Shown: piece after piece, positions 1 to 11,987 of the stretch
Numbering within the stretch: the stretch's first letter is position 1
Layout: each line of letters begins with the position of its first letter
Assembly (NCBI RefSeq): GCF_000220395.1
Contig: NW_004086402.1
Location: 1 to 47,548, forward strand
DNA: 47,548 nucleotides
DNA from: Ichthyophthirius multifiliis
Lineage: Eukaryota; Ciliophora; Oligohymenophorea; Hymenostomatida
Reading direction: 5' to 3'
The notes under the pieces: model-generated
What the model saw: the letters and a program-made list of their open reading frames with translations, nothing else
Database searches by the model: none
Told to the model about the DNA's origin: nothing
Made by a program: the position numbers and the translations under genes

Positions 1-1391
1 AATTTATATATAATTATATTTAATTTAACATTTATACAAATAAATATTTTATTAATTTTTTTTTTTTATATCTTTTTAATTAATACTTTAATTTTATACT
101 ATCTTAATTTTTAATTTATATAATAATAATTGATATGTTTTATTAAACAATATATTAATAATTAATATTTTTTTTATTATTTTCTTTACAATTTATATAT
201 TATTTCTTAATTATTTTTTTATTAATCAATTATAAATCATATATATTTATTTTATGTTTTTAATTTTTTATTCTTTTATATAATTTATTTAAAAAAAAAA
301 AAATTTCTTACATTTATATTTTACATTTTTTTTTAACATTTTCCCTTAATAGTTAATAAATTTTTTAATTAATTATTATTATTTAATTGGATATTTATAA
401 TATATTAATAATTTAATTTTTTTTTTTTATCTTGATAATAATATTTTTTTAAATTAAAAATTAGATCAAAAAATCTTATTTGTAAGCATACAAATATAAT
501 AAATTTATTTAAATAATATAAACTATAATTTTGATTTTATTCTATCAATTTAAGATTCATGAAATATTTTAACCATTTCATATTAATATTTATTATAAAC
601 CCTGTATATAAAACTTATTTTTATAATATTTTTTATAATATAATTTCTTTATTTTAGTAAATATATTTATATATATTTTTATATATTATAATATTGAATA
701 ATGAGATTATTATAAAAATAAAGAATTGTTTTCGATTTATACTTTCCTATATTTTTTACTTTACACATATAACAATTAAAGAAAATTTAGACTTTTAATT
801 ATAGTTTTAAAATAAAAAAATTTATTATATTTTTGATGAAATTTCTTAAATAAATTAAACTTTCTGTAAGAGGAATATATTTTGATAACAAATAAATAAT
901 ATATTTAAAAATTAATTATTTAATTTTTTAAATTGATACATTTTAAAAAAACATGTATATATTTTTTCAAAATTCTATTTTAAAAAGAAAAAATGAATTC
1001 ATAATTTCTTGCTACTTTTTTTTTAAAAACAAAATCACATAAAGAAATAAAATATTATAAAAAAAATTAAAAAGATATATACTATATTAGATTATATTTT
1101 ATATGTCATATTATAAAATAAGGTTTTTATTTATTTTTGAAATTTTTTTTTTAATAAAAAAATCAGAAAAGATACTCAGAAATTTCATTTTTATCACTTT
1201 TATCTTCTTAAAATTAAAAATTTATTAAATTTTCATTTTTATTTTAAAAATCATCATTATTGTAACTTTTTTATTATTTTTTTTGAAAAAAAAATTGTGA
1301 ATATTAAAAAAAAAAAAAACAAAAAAAAGTTTCTTTTTTTTTAAATTTAAAAAAAAAAAAAAACTAAAAATTAATTAAAAAAAAAAATACT
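1..1391. other. AT-rich region, no gene seen
   Basis: Almost pure A and T with long A or T runs. No frame on either strand holds a protein-like stretch when read with TGA as the only stop, and no tRNA-like or telomere-like (C4A2) repeat was seen. It may hold the 3' flank of the minus-strand gene that ends at 1392. Confidence 0.6.
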
Positions 1392-1930
1392 TCAAATTTT
1401 TTTTTTTTATTAGAAATAATTAAAATCATCTTTATCAAAACAATTATACGAATTACATTAATCATCTTGTAAAAAAGAACAATTATAATCATTAAAATAT
1501 TAATTTATTTATTCATTCTCTTCATTTTCAGCACAACTCTCTTCAAATTTCACTCCAAAACTTTTTATTTTATTATAAATAGCATTTCGAAGTGATATTT
1601 TTTAATTAATTTAGCTTATTTGTCTTACTAAATTTTCCTATTTTTTCTAAGCTTCTCTAATATTATTTAATGCACAATATCTATTTTCGATTCCTTTAAT
1701 ATTTGGTACTAACAAATCAAATTAAGTTTAAATTTTTTCGAAGTCATTATCATTCTAAACAATAGCCTCTTAAATTTCTTAAGGTAAATATTACCAGTTT
1801 AAAAGGCATTTTTAAGCTTAATTCAACAAAAAGTAAAATTTTTTTCCGAAAACTCATCCACATTAAGGTTAAATTAAGGAATTTCCTACAAAACAGTAGA
1901 TGCGTTACTTATAGGAGAGATTTTGTTCAT
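1392..1930 (-). CDS. hypothetical coiled-coil protein, one frame break
   Basis: I do not recognise the family. With the ciliate code, the ATG at 1930 opens MNKISPISNASTVLQEIPQF and the reading ends at TGA 1394-1392, about 179 residues. The middle and end are rich in Gln, Lys, Glu and Asn with heptad-like spacing (around IKGIENRYCALNNIREAQKK), suggesting a coiled coil, followed by an acidic Asn-rich tail. The first third and the rest lie in different frames. The shift falls at the run of seven A (minus strand) near 1842-1848, and one more A would join them. Frame-consistent protein-like sequence on both sides argues for a sequencing indel rather than decay. The start could lie further upstream, because coding-like sequence precedes this ATG without another in-frame ATG. 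Confidence 0.55.
1842..1848 (-). other. one-base frame break in a homopolymer
   Basis: The coiled-coil gene changes frame here at a run of seven identical bases. The spliced length is one base short of a multiple of three. This is most simply a missing base in the assembly. Confidence 0.5.
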
Positions 1931-2299
1931 TTTTTAAGGTTTTTGTTTTGTTTGCTTTTTTTACAGTTCAATAGTAGATGTAGAGTTTTAATTTTTTTTA
2001 TTTTTTAGATTTTATATTTTTCATGTTATTTCTTTCATTTTCTTCATTATTATTTTCTTCATTTATTTTAATTTACAAAGGACTTTGAAAGATATTTTTT
2101 TTCATTTTTAATTTTTTTTTTTTTTATAAAATATTAATAATATAATGATATTAAATTTTGTATATATATATATATATTATTTTTTAAAAAAAAATATAAA
2201 TATGTATTTTTATATATATAATTTTTTTTAAAAAAAAAACATTTTTTTTTTTTTTTGTTATTAATATCTATTTTATTAATATATTTATATTTTTATTTT
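1931..2299. other. AT-rich spacer
   Basis: Spacer between two minus-strand genes. It contains a TA microsatellite at about 2161-2176 and A/T runs. Coding-like triplets continue a little upstream of the ATG at 1930, so the first gene may start a few tens of codons earlier. Nothing else was seen. Confidence 0.5.
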
Positions 2300-2941
2300 T
2301 CATCTAACCAATGCATGTTCACTCCAAAATTTAACAGATTCCATATATTTCTCTCTATTTAAAGGAACTCCAGAACCTCCATGTTCAACTCCTAAAGCAT
2401 TTCTCATCATAGTTATAGGATCCATATGTATTTCATAATCGACATCTTAAATTTTAATAGCAACAACACCCCAATCATAATCTAAATTTTAATCACAAGT
2501 TTAATTCATTGCTTAATTTTCTTTAATTATTTATTATTTTGAATATAAAATTATATCTAAGTATTTTCCTACAGTTTATTCTACAGTTCCTTAAGGGAAA
2601 TAACGTTATAAAATAGGCAATTCTTTTTCTGTTCTGGCTTAATATTAAGTTCTTATTTTCATTATTTTATTTAAAATATAAGTTTTTTGTTTTTTTAAAA
2701 AAAACCTTAATAAATGTTCATTTTATTAATTAATTTAAATTGTAGAAATTTTGGTTTATGTATAATTTGGAATAAAAATATGTTTACAAAAAGGAGCATA
2801 ACCATCCTTTAAATTTTAAGGATTATAATTTGCATTTATATAATCTTCCATTTCTTTTGCTGTACTTTCTATTTAAACTGCTGCCTTATTTGTTTTATCA
2901 AATTATCTTAAACAAAATTAATCAATTATTACTCTCTTCAT
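2300..2941 (-). CDS. DUF3228 family protein
   Basis: A 195-residue protein after removal of one 54-base intron (2652-2705, GT...AG). The start ATG is at 2941-2939 and the TGA at 2302-2300. Family-like segments in order are FCLRQFDKTNKAAVQIES, DGYAPFCKHIFIPNYTQT, NEHLL-R, ARTEKELPILQRYFPQGT, KYLDIILYSKQQIIKENQAM, then DPITMMRNALGVEHGGSGVP and LNREKYMESVKFW at the C terminus. These match what I remember of the DUF3228 (PF11539) family of protists and plants, whose function is unknown. The intron is in phase and has no TGA, so an unspliced reading is also open. It was placed because splicing restores the family spacing between NEHLLR and QARTEKE. It lies head-to-tail with the neighbouring minus-strand genes. 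Confidence 0.85.
2652..2705 (-). other. spliceosomal intron in DUF3228 gene
   Basis: A 54-base GT...AG intron, T- and A-rich. Removing it joins NEHLLR to TQYQARTEKE, the spacing expected of the family. It is a multiple of three and lacks TGA. Confidence 0.75.
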
Positions 2942-3097
2942 TTTTTTATTATTTTTTTTTTTTATATATTTATTTTATTTTTATAAAAATACTTATATAA
3001 AAAAAAAGATATTATCAATATTATTTTTATTTTAATTATTTTATTAAAAGATATATAATAGCAATAAATATTTTATATTTTTCTCTTTTTTTATTTT

Positions 3098-4191
3098 TCA
3101 TGCGAAATTCGAAGAAATAGAAGAATATTAGTTATTATTAAAATTCGATTAAATCCCAACTTAATTTACAGTATTTTTTATTTCACTATATTTTGATTAC
3201 CCATTTCTTTAATTATTATTAAATTTATCTAAAAATAGATTATCTCCTATTATTTTATTGCTTTCTTCTTTTTCTAATTATTCTCTTATTTATTATTTAT
3301 ATTTTTTTATATAGTTGTATATTTTGTTACATTTTTAGTTACATTTTATTGACTATATTTTAGTAGTTTTATATTTTCTGGCAATATTTATTACAAATTT
3401 TTACTTTATCATTTAACAATCTTGACTTAAATATAATATTAAAATTATAAAAGAAATTTAAAATCTATTTTTTTTATACATGAATTCTAGTTTCCATTTC
3501 AATAATCTCATACATATTTTAATTAAACGAGGGTTTAATTCTAATGATTTCATCATTAGCTTATTTTTTATTAAAAAAATAAAACAAGAAATAAGATTAT
3601 TTATTTAATTAAAACTATATAAAATATATATATTTACATGTGAAAATTAATCTGCTTCATAATCTTTTTCTAACATAAATTTTAATATTTATTCATCATC
3701 ATTTAAATTTAATATAATAACTAAATATTTAAAAAAACAATTATAAATAAAATTTATACTAAGTAAAAAAAAAAAAAATTATTTCATTACTATTATTTTT
3801 TACTGAACATTATAAATATTATTTTTTCAAAGGAATTATAAATTTTATGACTTTAGCATCTTCGTCTCTTTTAATAATTATTGATTGTAATTTAAAATTG
3901 TAACTAAAAATTATAAACTAATAATAAAATAATATTTTACTTTGTTATTAATAATTAAGTTAAACCTACAATTAAATAAACAGAGTCTTTTGTAAAAAGT
4001 TTAATCCTATTAGCTTTAAACTTCCTTTCAATTTTTGGAGGAAGTAATTAATCTCTCCAATAAATTTTATTTGTATTAATTTTGTTTGACTAGGGTAATC
4101 CATGAATAACATTAATTTAATCATTTTCTTTGAAATTTGGATTTTATAAGACTACTGCAGGTTTTACTTCTTCATAATAGCTTTTTGCCAT
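3098..4191 (-). CDS. hypothetical multi-exon protein
   Basis: Not recognised. Exon 1 (from ATG 4191) begins MAKSYYEEVKPAVVLQNPNF and is clearly coding. Later protein-like pieces include KRDEDAKVIKFIIPLKK, ILKFMLEKDYEADQFSH, DEIIRIKPSFNQNMYEIIEM, and a C-terminal Gln/Asn-rich tail ending in SSISSNFA before TGA 3100-3098. Joining them needs about five GT...AG introns: 3904-3940 and 3721-3790, one ending at 3560 whose 5' site is either about 3613 or 3637, then 3426-3479 and 3353-3404. Intron sizes are 37 to 78 bases. Exon 1 and the last two introns are the most secure. The exon 2/3 joint is tentative. No domain, signal peptide or membrane span was seen. The ATG follows about 156 bases after the upstream J-like gene, with little spacer between them. 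Confidence 0.6.
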
Positions 4192-4347
4192 CTATGAAAT
4201 TTAAACTTTTATTTTTAATAATAATTTTTTAATATTTAAAACTAAATTTCTATACTACCTATTAATTCTCTTTAATTACTATATTTTGTATTATATTAAA
4301 ATGTTTTTATTTTTCCAGAAAACCATATACTTATTATAAACTAATTT

Positions 4348-5113
4348 TCATTTTATCCGTATAAAACACTCTAAAATATGAATTATTATATTTTAATATA
4401 CAAAATAAAATTATTATAATACATATAAAGCACAAAATAAGAATTATTAAACTTATTTATCATTTTGAGTTTCACTAATAGTTTAATTTACAAAATTATA
4501 TTTAAGAATTATAGCCTTTTTTTTATTTATAATTAAAAAAAAAAGAAAAATTACTTCGTTTTTATTTTTCTTATAAACCTAAAAAGCAAAAAAAGGAAAA
4601 ATCTTTAATTCTATAATTTAATAATATAAAAAACATTTTATTTATCATATAATATATATATATATATATATATATACCACTATATTAAACTGTTTAATTT
4701 GTTATATGTTAACATAAAAAACTTCTTAACATTATATCGTTAATATATGCTTCTTTTAACTGTTTTTATTTATTAATTTTGATAATATTTTATATCTTTA
4801 CAGATTAATTTTTTATCATTTCATATGCTAAATTTACACGTTCAATCATTTTTAAATTATCATTTATTTCTTAGTTATTTTAAGGTTTTTTATTTTTTGA
4901 ATTTTCATAATTTTATTGAAATATCTTTTATAGTTTATCATAATTACTATTTATTTAATATTTATAAATAAAAAAATAATATAAAATATAAAACCATCTT
5001 ATTTATTCATCCGTAGAATTAAAATGAGCTCCAAGTACATAATAAATTCCTTTATTTAATTCACTTTTTGAAGTTGAAATGCTTACAGTATTAAAATTTT
5101 ATTTTTAATTCAT
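4348..5113 (-). CDS. divergent J-domain-like protein
   Basis: Start ATG 5113-5111, reading MNQKQNFNTVSISTSKSE, then NKGIYYVLGAHFNSTDEQIR, a helix I/II-like opening of a J domain. After an intron it continues YDKLQKIFQQNYENSK and ends with NLKMIERVNLAYEMIKN, like the helix III end (family form: I..AYEVL). The HPD tripeptide needed to stimulate Hsp70 ATPase is not visible, so this is either a degenerate J-like domain or a chance likeness. Introns at 4947-4994, 4760-4801, 4611-4677 and 4516-4554 keep frame. The later part is unrecognised (QVYKKNKNE, then YNFVNQTISETQNDKQ). The 3' end is unsure: reading on stops at TGA 4350-4348, but a further intron there would open a different tail. It is divergent from the plus-strand gene at 5343, with about 230 bases between the starts. 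Confidence 0.5.
4647..4676. repeat. (TA)n microsatellite inside an intron
   Basis: About 15 TA units. The repeat lies within the inferred intron 4611-4677 of the J-like gene, starting at its 5' splice site. Confidence 0.8.
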
Positions 5114-5342
5114 AGTAAAATGATATGAATTATTTTAATTAAAAAATTTTAAAATAAATTATAAAAATTAATATTAAATAATTTAACAAAACAAATTCTT
5201 AAAAATAAAAAAAATATGTAACATTATTTTTTTTTTTTAAAAAAAAAAAAATAACAAAAAAAATTATTAAAAAAGAAAAGAAAAATCAAAAATGTTAAAC
5301 GGAATTAGTAAATTTTAACAATTTCCTAAAGGAAAAAAAAAA
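5114..5342. promoter_or_regulatory. divergent intergenic region, probable shared promoter
   Basis: The short AT-rich gap between the starts of the minus-strand J-like gene (5113) and the plus-strand gene at 5343. No specific motif was recognised. A shared promoter is inferred only from position. Confidence 0.35.
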
Positions 5343-5957
5343 ATGTAATAATCCATAATAATGAGTAATCATAATTATTCTTTAGGCATTAAAGAATGGG
5401 AACGCCCAGTTTAAACAATATATTAATGCTAATTTATATAAAAACTCCCCGAAATTAATAAGTTCAATGCTCCCCATCCTTCAACATCACAAGTAGTTTT
5501 ATAACATGAACATAATATAGATTAAGTATAAGTTAAATGCCATTTTTCTTCTGAGGCTTAAAAATAATACATAAAATATATAAATACAGAAAAGCGTAAA
5601 CCAGTAATTTAAATTTAAGATATAGTAGATTCTAAATAAGTAAAATAAGTAATGAAATATGATGAAAATAACTAAACTCATTTAAATATAAAATCAAGCA
5701 CAATGTATTATCATGATTTAAAAGACCCTAAAGATGTCAAAGATATAAAATGGAAGCCTTAAATTGAAAGACTTAATCCAATTACAAGTTAAGTTTATCC
5801 AAAAGATGTAATTTAAAAGGCCTGTTAGTTTGATTTTTATAATGATTTAAAAAGTAAAAATAGAATAACTAATAATGTTTCTTATATTCCTAGTAATAAT
5901 GAAAGAATTAATATTATTACTGGAAGAATATTACCTCCTATTAAACGAGTTTTATGA
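5343..5957 (+). CDS. hypothetical protein, about 200 residues
   Basis: Uninterrupted with the ciliate code. There are two in-frame ATGs, 5343 (MQQSIIMSNH) and 5361 (MSNHNYSLGI). The stop is TGA 5955-5957, giving 204 or 198 residues. Sequence runs: SLGIKEWERPVQTIYQCQF, then NKFNAPHPSTSQVVLQHEHN, YHDLKDPKDVKDIKWKPQ and a basic end ILPPIKRVL. It is charged and Gln-rich, with no membrane span and no Cys cluster. A cytoskeletal or ciliary protein is possible but nothing in it proves that. It has clearly higher G+C and codon-like texture than its flanks. Standard-code readings on the other strand here are shadows. Confidence 0.7.
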
Positions 5958-6661
5958 TGATCTATACGATACTATACGATATATATAAACTTTTTATATA
6001 TAATTTTTATATAAATAATATTTTGTTTTATATATGTATATATATATTATTATAAATTTTTATTATTAAAAAAATAAATTATTGAAATATATTTTTATTT
6101 TAATTAATTTTAAAAGACATTACTTTTTTATTTAAATAAAAATATAAACGAAAAAATATTAAAAAAAAAAGAGTACTTCTAGATAAATAAATTTAACATA
6201 AAAATATAAAAAAATTAAATTTAGTTTTCAATAAATGAAAAATATGGATTTTTTGGTTATTTTTAATACAACAAAAATAAAATGAAAATTTCAAATTTAT
6301 TAAAAAGAAAAGTTTAAAATTAAAATAGGTTAATTTTTTTTTTTTTAAAAATAAAAAAAATAAAAAAAGGAAAAACACTAAAAGAATTTATAAAAATATA
6401 TTTTAAATAAAAAATAAACTTCTTTTTATAGGAAAATATATTATAATATTAAAAGTTACCCCATTAACAATAACTTAAGTAAATTCATTGAATAAAAATT
6501 AATAATAATTTCAGCATTTCTTAAATAAATAATAATTCGCAATCTTTAAATTGATTAATGAAAAAATTAAAATAAATAATTTGATATATTTATATATAAC
6601 TATTTTATTAATAATAAAAGAAAAAAAAAAAAAAATTTTTTTTTTTTTTTTTTTTTTTTTC
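5958..6661. other. AT-rich spacer between convergent genes
   Basis: 3' flanks of the gene ending at 5957 (plus) and ARL6 (minus, ends 6662). Short antisense ORFs here are low-complexity Lys/Phe strings and are not supported. It ends in an A15-T25 run. Confidence 0.6.
6621..6660. repeat. A15-T25 run (potential hairpin) at ARL6 3' end
   Basis: Fifteen A followed by 25 T, next to the ARL6 stop codon on the minus strand. It could fold as a hairpin or be slippage-prone. A role in 3' end formation is speculative. Confidence 0.7.
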
Positions 6662-7228
6662 TCATTATTTTTTTTATTATTATTTTTCTGGAAATGCATG
6701 TTAAATTGCTTATGTAATCCAATCTAAAGTAATGTCTAGACCTTTACCTTGTTTAGAGTTAGTTTCAATTATATTCCATTATCTTCCTTAAATTAAATTT
6801 AAATTAAGATATTCCTTAAATTATTCGGCCGAAACAGCTCCTTATAAATCTGATTTATTAGCCAAAAATAAAATTGGTATTGGCTTTTATTTTACACAAT
6901 TTTAATCCAAAATATTTTACAATTCACTTGCTACGACTGAAAAACGTAACTAATCGCTTGAATCTATAACAAATATTATTCCTTGAATTTCTTTTATGTA
7001 ATTATTCCACATTTCTCTATATTTGCTTTAGCCTGACATGTCATAAAAATTATATTCTGTATTATTTCTTACAAATTTCTGAACATTAAAACCTACAGTA
7101 GGAACTGAATCTTAAATTAAATTCAAATTTGTTTCTTTTATATAGTTTAAAAATGTTGTTTTTCCTGAATTATCTAATCCTATTAATAATATATTTATCT
7201 AACGTTTTTTGTTTAATCCCCCTCCCAT
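6662..7228 (-). CDS. ARL6: ARL6/BBS3-like small GTPase
   Basis: A 188-residue intronless gene, ATG 7228-7226 to TGA 6664-6662. It is an Arf-family GTPase with Gly2 (MGGGLNKKRQ) for likely N-myristoylation, P-loop GLDNSGKTT, switch I VPTVGF, switch II DMSGQ (DxxGQ-type with the ARL6-style Met-Ser rather than Val-Gly), then IIFVIDSSDQLR, the NKxD guanine-specificity motif in FLANKSD, and LDWITQAI near the end. DMSGQ..YR, IIFVIDSSD and the VPT(V/I)GF context point to ARL6/BBS3, which in its GTP form recruits the BBSome coat to membranes for ciliary membrane protein traffic. That role fits a ciliate. The C terminus carries a short Gln/Lys tail (QQQKKQ). Other Arf-like members are possible but less likely. 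Confidence 0.85.
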
Positions 7229-8522
7229 TAATTAATTATATATTTAATTTTGAATTATTTATATTGCTTTAATTATTTATATTATTTTTTATATGATTTA
7301 TATTTAAAATTAATTTTTTTTTATCTCTATAACATTTAAATTATAATAAATATAAGAAAATATTTTATCTTTATGGTCTAATATTTACTTTCTTGTTATT
7401 CTTTTTACTTTTTTAAATATATTTATTTTATTTTTATTTTTGTGCATAAAAAAAAAAAAAATTATAATAAATTAAAAGGATAAAAATCCATTTTTAATTT
7501 TATAGAATTTTTTTTAATTTTATATTTTAATATATATTATTAAAATTTACACAAGTAAAAATAATACTAAAATTTATTTAGAAATTTTTATTGTAAGAAT
7601 TAATTATTTTAAATGTTCATTTTTATAAAGATAATATATTAATTTTCATTATTTAATTTTCTGGAAAAGAATTATATTTTACAAATAATTTTTATATATT
7701 ATAATTTAATAAAAATTAATCAAAATTATTATATTATATGCAAATATAATTTTAAATATATCTATTTTTGATTTCAAAAGATATATTACAAAATTAAAAT
7801 AATATAAGTAAATATATAATTAAAATTCTTTATTTTTCTATAAGATAAATATTAATAATATAATAATTTATATAACTATGAAATCTTATACTCAATATAA
7901 TATATGCTTATTCATTTAAATATTACTCTTAAATACCTGAAATTTTATAAAAAATACAATAATATTGATAAAACTTTTAGTATTTTTAATATTTCAGCTT
8001 TTATTTAAAAAATAAATATATATATATATATAATTTATTATTGTAAAATTATTTTTATTTAGATTATATCTAAAAGTTTTTTTTGTACTAAAAATAATAT
8101 TATAGAGAAAAAAATAGACATAATCTTATAAAGAATAGTAAAATATAATTAAATTTATGAATATGTATTTTAAATATTATTTTTATAAAAAGAATCATTT
8201 ATATAAAAAAAAATTCTTTTATTAAAATAATCTTATTTTATTAATTATTTTACATAATTATTAAAAAAAAAAAAAAAAATTAATTTAGTTTTTTATTTTT
8301 TTAAACTTAAATTTAATATTTTTATATATTTAATTTATTTCTTGATTTTTTTTAATTTTTTTATTTTATATTTAATCATTTATTTATTTAGATAATGATT
8401 TAGTAACTTATTATAAAAAAATATTAATAATTATTTTAAATTTTATCTGTTAAATTATATTATTTTTCATTAGATAAAAATATTATTTTTCAATTATAAA
8501 TATTTTTTAAAAAAATATCTTT

Positions 8523-8585
<63 letters not shown>

Positions 8586-8612
8586 TATGTTATTATAAAA
8601 ATTAACAAAAAA
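7229..8612. other. AT-rich intergenic region
   Basis: Divergent gap between ARL6 and sphingosine-1-phosphate lyase. Only A/T runs and an (AT)n tract at 8526-8585 were seen. No coding-like stretch on either strand. Confidence 0.65.
8526..8585. repeat. (AT)n microsatellite, the longest in the window
   Basis: About 45 bases of perfect TA repeat, then TTATATATATATATT. It lies about 30 bases upstream of the lyase start codon. Confidence 0.9.
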
Positions 8613-10492
8613 ATGATTACTATATATAATTTCTTAAAAGAGCATATATATAATTCTCTACATCCATTTACCTTTAGTTTGGAATAAAAAATATCTGATT
8701 TTACTTTAAAATATTAATTAGATTTATTTGATAAAGTTATAATCATAATATTTTTATTTATAACCATAAAAAAAATGCTTTAACTTTCCCAATATCTTTT
8801 TGAAGCCTATATCGATTGTAAATAAAATAAACTTTTTTATTTATAAAGACAAAATAATAATAGTCCGATAAATACCTTTGAAATCCCACATAATTAGATT
8901 TTCAATAAAACATATTCCTCTAGTACGTAATAAATTCAAAGAAAGTATTAAATAAATATAAGATTCATATTCTAAAGTATTAGATGCGGTTACAACAAAT
9001 AAATGCTTTAAGCTCCCTAATAGAGGAATTAAATTGAATCAAATAAAAAAAAGACTTGTAGAATGGGTTGAAAGAGATGAAAAATTAAGTGGGACAGGTC
9101 AAATTTCTGGTTCTCGTTATTTAGATGATATTAAATTTGAAAATTAAGTTAAAGAATTTTCAAGTAAAAATATAAGAAAAATATAAATTCAAAAGTCAAT
9201 ATTTTTAAAAATAGAGGATTTTTCATATCATAATTGTTAATATAATGATTTTTCTCCCTCAGTAAGATAAATGGAAGCTGAATTAATAAAAATAACATGC
9301 TCTCTGTTTGGCTCAGATGATGGATATGGAATAATGACTGGAGGAGGTACAGAAAGTTTACTTCTAAGTGTTTTAGCTCATAGAAATTATGCTTTAAAAT
9401 ATAAGAATATTACCAAACCTAATTTAATTATCCCAGTTACTGCTCACCCTGGAGTTGTTAAAGCTTGTAAATATTTTAATGTTGAATGTATAAAATTACC
9501 TGTTGATGAAAATGATTAAATTTCTTTAAATTAATTACAAAAAACAATTAATAAAAACACAATTATGGTTTTTTTTTAAAAAATAAATAAATTAAATCTA
9601 TATTTATTTCTATATTTAGTTACTAGGATCTTTCCCTAATTTTCCTCATGGAAATATAGATCCTATATAAGAAATGGCATAAATAGCTAAATAAAAGGAC
9701 ATAGGAATGCACGTTGATTGCTGTTTAGGAGGTTTTGTAGCCGCTTTTGCCAAAGATTCAGGTTTATAATTACCACCTTTTGATTTTACAGTTGAAGGTA
9801 AATTTAAAAAAAAAACAAAAACAAAAACAAACACAAAAAATAAAGGAGTGACCTCTATAAGTTGTGATCATCACAAATATGGACTTACTCCAAAAGGAGT
9901 ATCAATAATAATGTTTAAAAATAATCTATTAAGATAATTTTGTTACACTTCAGTCAGTGATTGGCCAGGTGGTCTCTACGCAGTTCCAAGTATATCAGGT
10001 TATAGGACAGGAACTTAAATATCTGGTGCATGGTACGTAATGATGGTAACAGGAAAAGAAGGTTACATTAATAATTCTAAACATATTTGGTAAGCAGTTT
10101 AGGATATCGTAAATTATATTAAAACAACTCCTGAATTATAAGAGTTAGACGTTATTGGAAATCCTTAAATTTGCGCAATAGGAATTATTTATAAAGCAGG
10201 TACTGGAAGAAATATTTATCATTTGGAAGGAGCTATGTCAAAAAAAGGATGGCATTTATCAGGAGGATAACTTCCGCCTGCTATTTAGATTTCTATTAAC
10301 AATGGAATAGCTAATAGAACTAAATAATTTTGCAAAGATCTTAAAAAATCAGTTATTGAAGTGTAAGAAAACCCTGATTAATTTAAGAATAGTTCAAGTG
10401 CATCTATGTATGGGGCTTCAGTGAAGGTTCCTGATCAAAATTTACTTGAATTTGTACTAGATATTGTTGTTGATTGTTTTTTAAAACTTTGA
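8613..10492 (+). CDS. SGPL1: sphingosine-1-phosphate lyase
   Basis: A 582-residue PLP enzyme that splits sphingosine-1-phosphate into a fatty aldehyde and phosphoethanolamine, the exit step of sphingolipid catabolism, normally on the ER. Start ATG 8613. A hydrophobic segment ([11 protein letters not shown]) near residue 50 fits the single N-terminal ER anchor of eukaryotic lyases. It continues [25 protein letters not shown], then [44 protein letters not shown], and SCDHHKYG with the PLP-binding lysine at about residue 378. Later come [18 protein letters not shown] and a final VDCFLKL before TGA 10490-10492. Introns are 8818-8848 (31 bases), 9568-9619 and 9798-9845. The 31-base intron is needed for frame, but its exact place is less certain than the others. 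All expected catalytic segments are present. Confidence 0.95.
8818..8848 (+). other. 31-base intron in S1P lyase gene
   Basis: GTAAATAAAA...TATAAAG. A frame change between the membrane anchor and [10 protein letters not shown] requires removal of 31 bases (1 modulo 3). These GT...AG borders supply that and would be the shortest intron in the window. Confidence 0.6.
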
Positions 10493-10646
10493 TTTCGAAT
10501 AAATTATATTATTTATTTTTTTGTATTAAATTTATATATTTAATAGAAAAATATTAAAAAATCAAATATTTTTTATTTTTAAAATTAACAAAAAAAACAA
10601 AAGAAATTAATATTTTACGCCAATATATATATAAAAGATAAAAAAA

Positions 10647-11863
10647 ATGAAAAAACCAGAAAAAGGTACTCCCAAAGATATAGCAAACCGAATGAAATTG
10701 AAAGGTTTACAAAAACTAAAATATTTTTGTTAGATGTGCAAAAAATAATGCCGAGACCCAAACGGTTTCAAATCTCATCAAAAGAGTTCCACACATATAA
10801 ACAATATGCGTTTATTTGCATAAAATCCTGATAATTTTATCGATTAATATAGCTAATAATTCGAAAATGAGTTTTTTGAATTATTAAAGAAAAAATATCA
10901 ATCTAAAAGAGTACTTGCAAATAATGTTTATAAAGAATTAATTTCTGATAAAACTCATGTACATATGAATAGTACTAAGTGGGCTACTTTGACTGAATTT
11001 GTAACTTAATTGCATGAATAGGAAAATTAGAAGCCGAATTTACAGATATGGGACTTTATATTACATATACAGATTAAGTACTAAAAGCATAAAAAGAGAA
11101 AAAAGAGGAAGAAAAAAGAATAAAATTATAAGAAAAATCTGAAAAAGCATAATAAAAATAACTCGAAAGTGAGTTAAAATATGCCCAATAAATTGAAGAT
11201 GCAATGAATAAAAAAAATTAATTAAAAATTAAAAATTTACCTAATTTTGTAGAAGATTAGAATTAAAATTTTCTTTCTTTTGGTTTGAATTTAGCAATTA
11301 ATAAAAATGATAATTAAAATAATAAAGAAACTTTCTCTTTTGATAGTATTAATTTGAAAAAAAATATTGAATTCCCTCTTTCTAATAATAATAATAAATA
11401 ATAATAAAATAATAATTAAGATAATTTACAAGAAATTCAAAATACTAATCAATTAAAATAAACAAAGGAATAAAATAAAACAAATTAATAAATAGATGAT
11501 AATTTTGATGATATACCTTGGCTATAAGAAGCAATTATAGTTAAAATAAAAGACAAGAAACTCAAAAATGGGGAATATTATAAATAAAAAGCTCTCGTTT
11601 TAAAAGTTAAGGACCAATTTTCTGCATAAGTTTAATTAATTAAATATCCTTCAATTATAATTGTTATTGATTAATCCTTTTTAGAAACAGTGATACCTAA
11701 GATTGGTGAAAAAGCAATGATTCTTTAATAAGGAGAGTTCATTAAACAAATTGGAATTCTAAAGGATATTAATTAATCTAAATTTGAAGGTATTCTTGAA
11801 GTTTAAAAAAATGGAAAATAAACTTTAATTAATGTTCCTTACGAGCTCTTTTCAAAAATATGA
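10647..11863 (+). CDS. KIN17: KIN17 DNA/RNA-binding protein, one frame break
   Basis: About 405 residues. KIN17 is a nuclear zinc-finger protein tied to DNA replication, repair and the spliceosome. The ATG at 10647 opens MKKPEKGTPKDIANRMKLKG, then the C2H2 finger CQMCKKQCRDPNGFKSHQ...H, the winged-helix-like region FIDQYSQQFENEFFELLKKK and HVHMNSTKWATLTEFV, an acidic/Gln-rich coiled linker, and a C-terminal KOW-type part (WLQEAIIVKIKDKKLKNGEY, later FLETVIPKIGEKAMIL and INVPYELFSKI) before TGA 11861-11863. One frame break lies at about 11020-11022 (GAATAGGAAAA). One more G gives LHEQGKLEAEFTDMGLYITY, matching the family. The conserved sequence on both sides makes a base-calling error the likely cause. 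It converges on the FKBP gene with 124 bases between stops. Confidence 0.92.
11020..11022 (+). other. one-base frame break in KIN17
   Basis: The gene length is one base short of a multiple of three, and the frame changes at this short GG run between two strongly conserved blocks. A probable missing base in the sequence. Confidence 0.7.
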
Positions 11864-11987
11864 TTTTACATATATATATAAAAAATTTATATTTAATAAA
11901 AATATATATAAATTATTTGAAATAGAAACAAATAAATTATTAAATATTTCAAATAATAATGAATTTATTTTATTTAAAAAAAAAAAA

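Noticed and set aside
9646-9834. Minus-strand ORF opposite S1P lyase exons
   Set aside because: It covers a highly conserved coding segment on the plus strand and an intron. No protein family matches the antisense reading.
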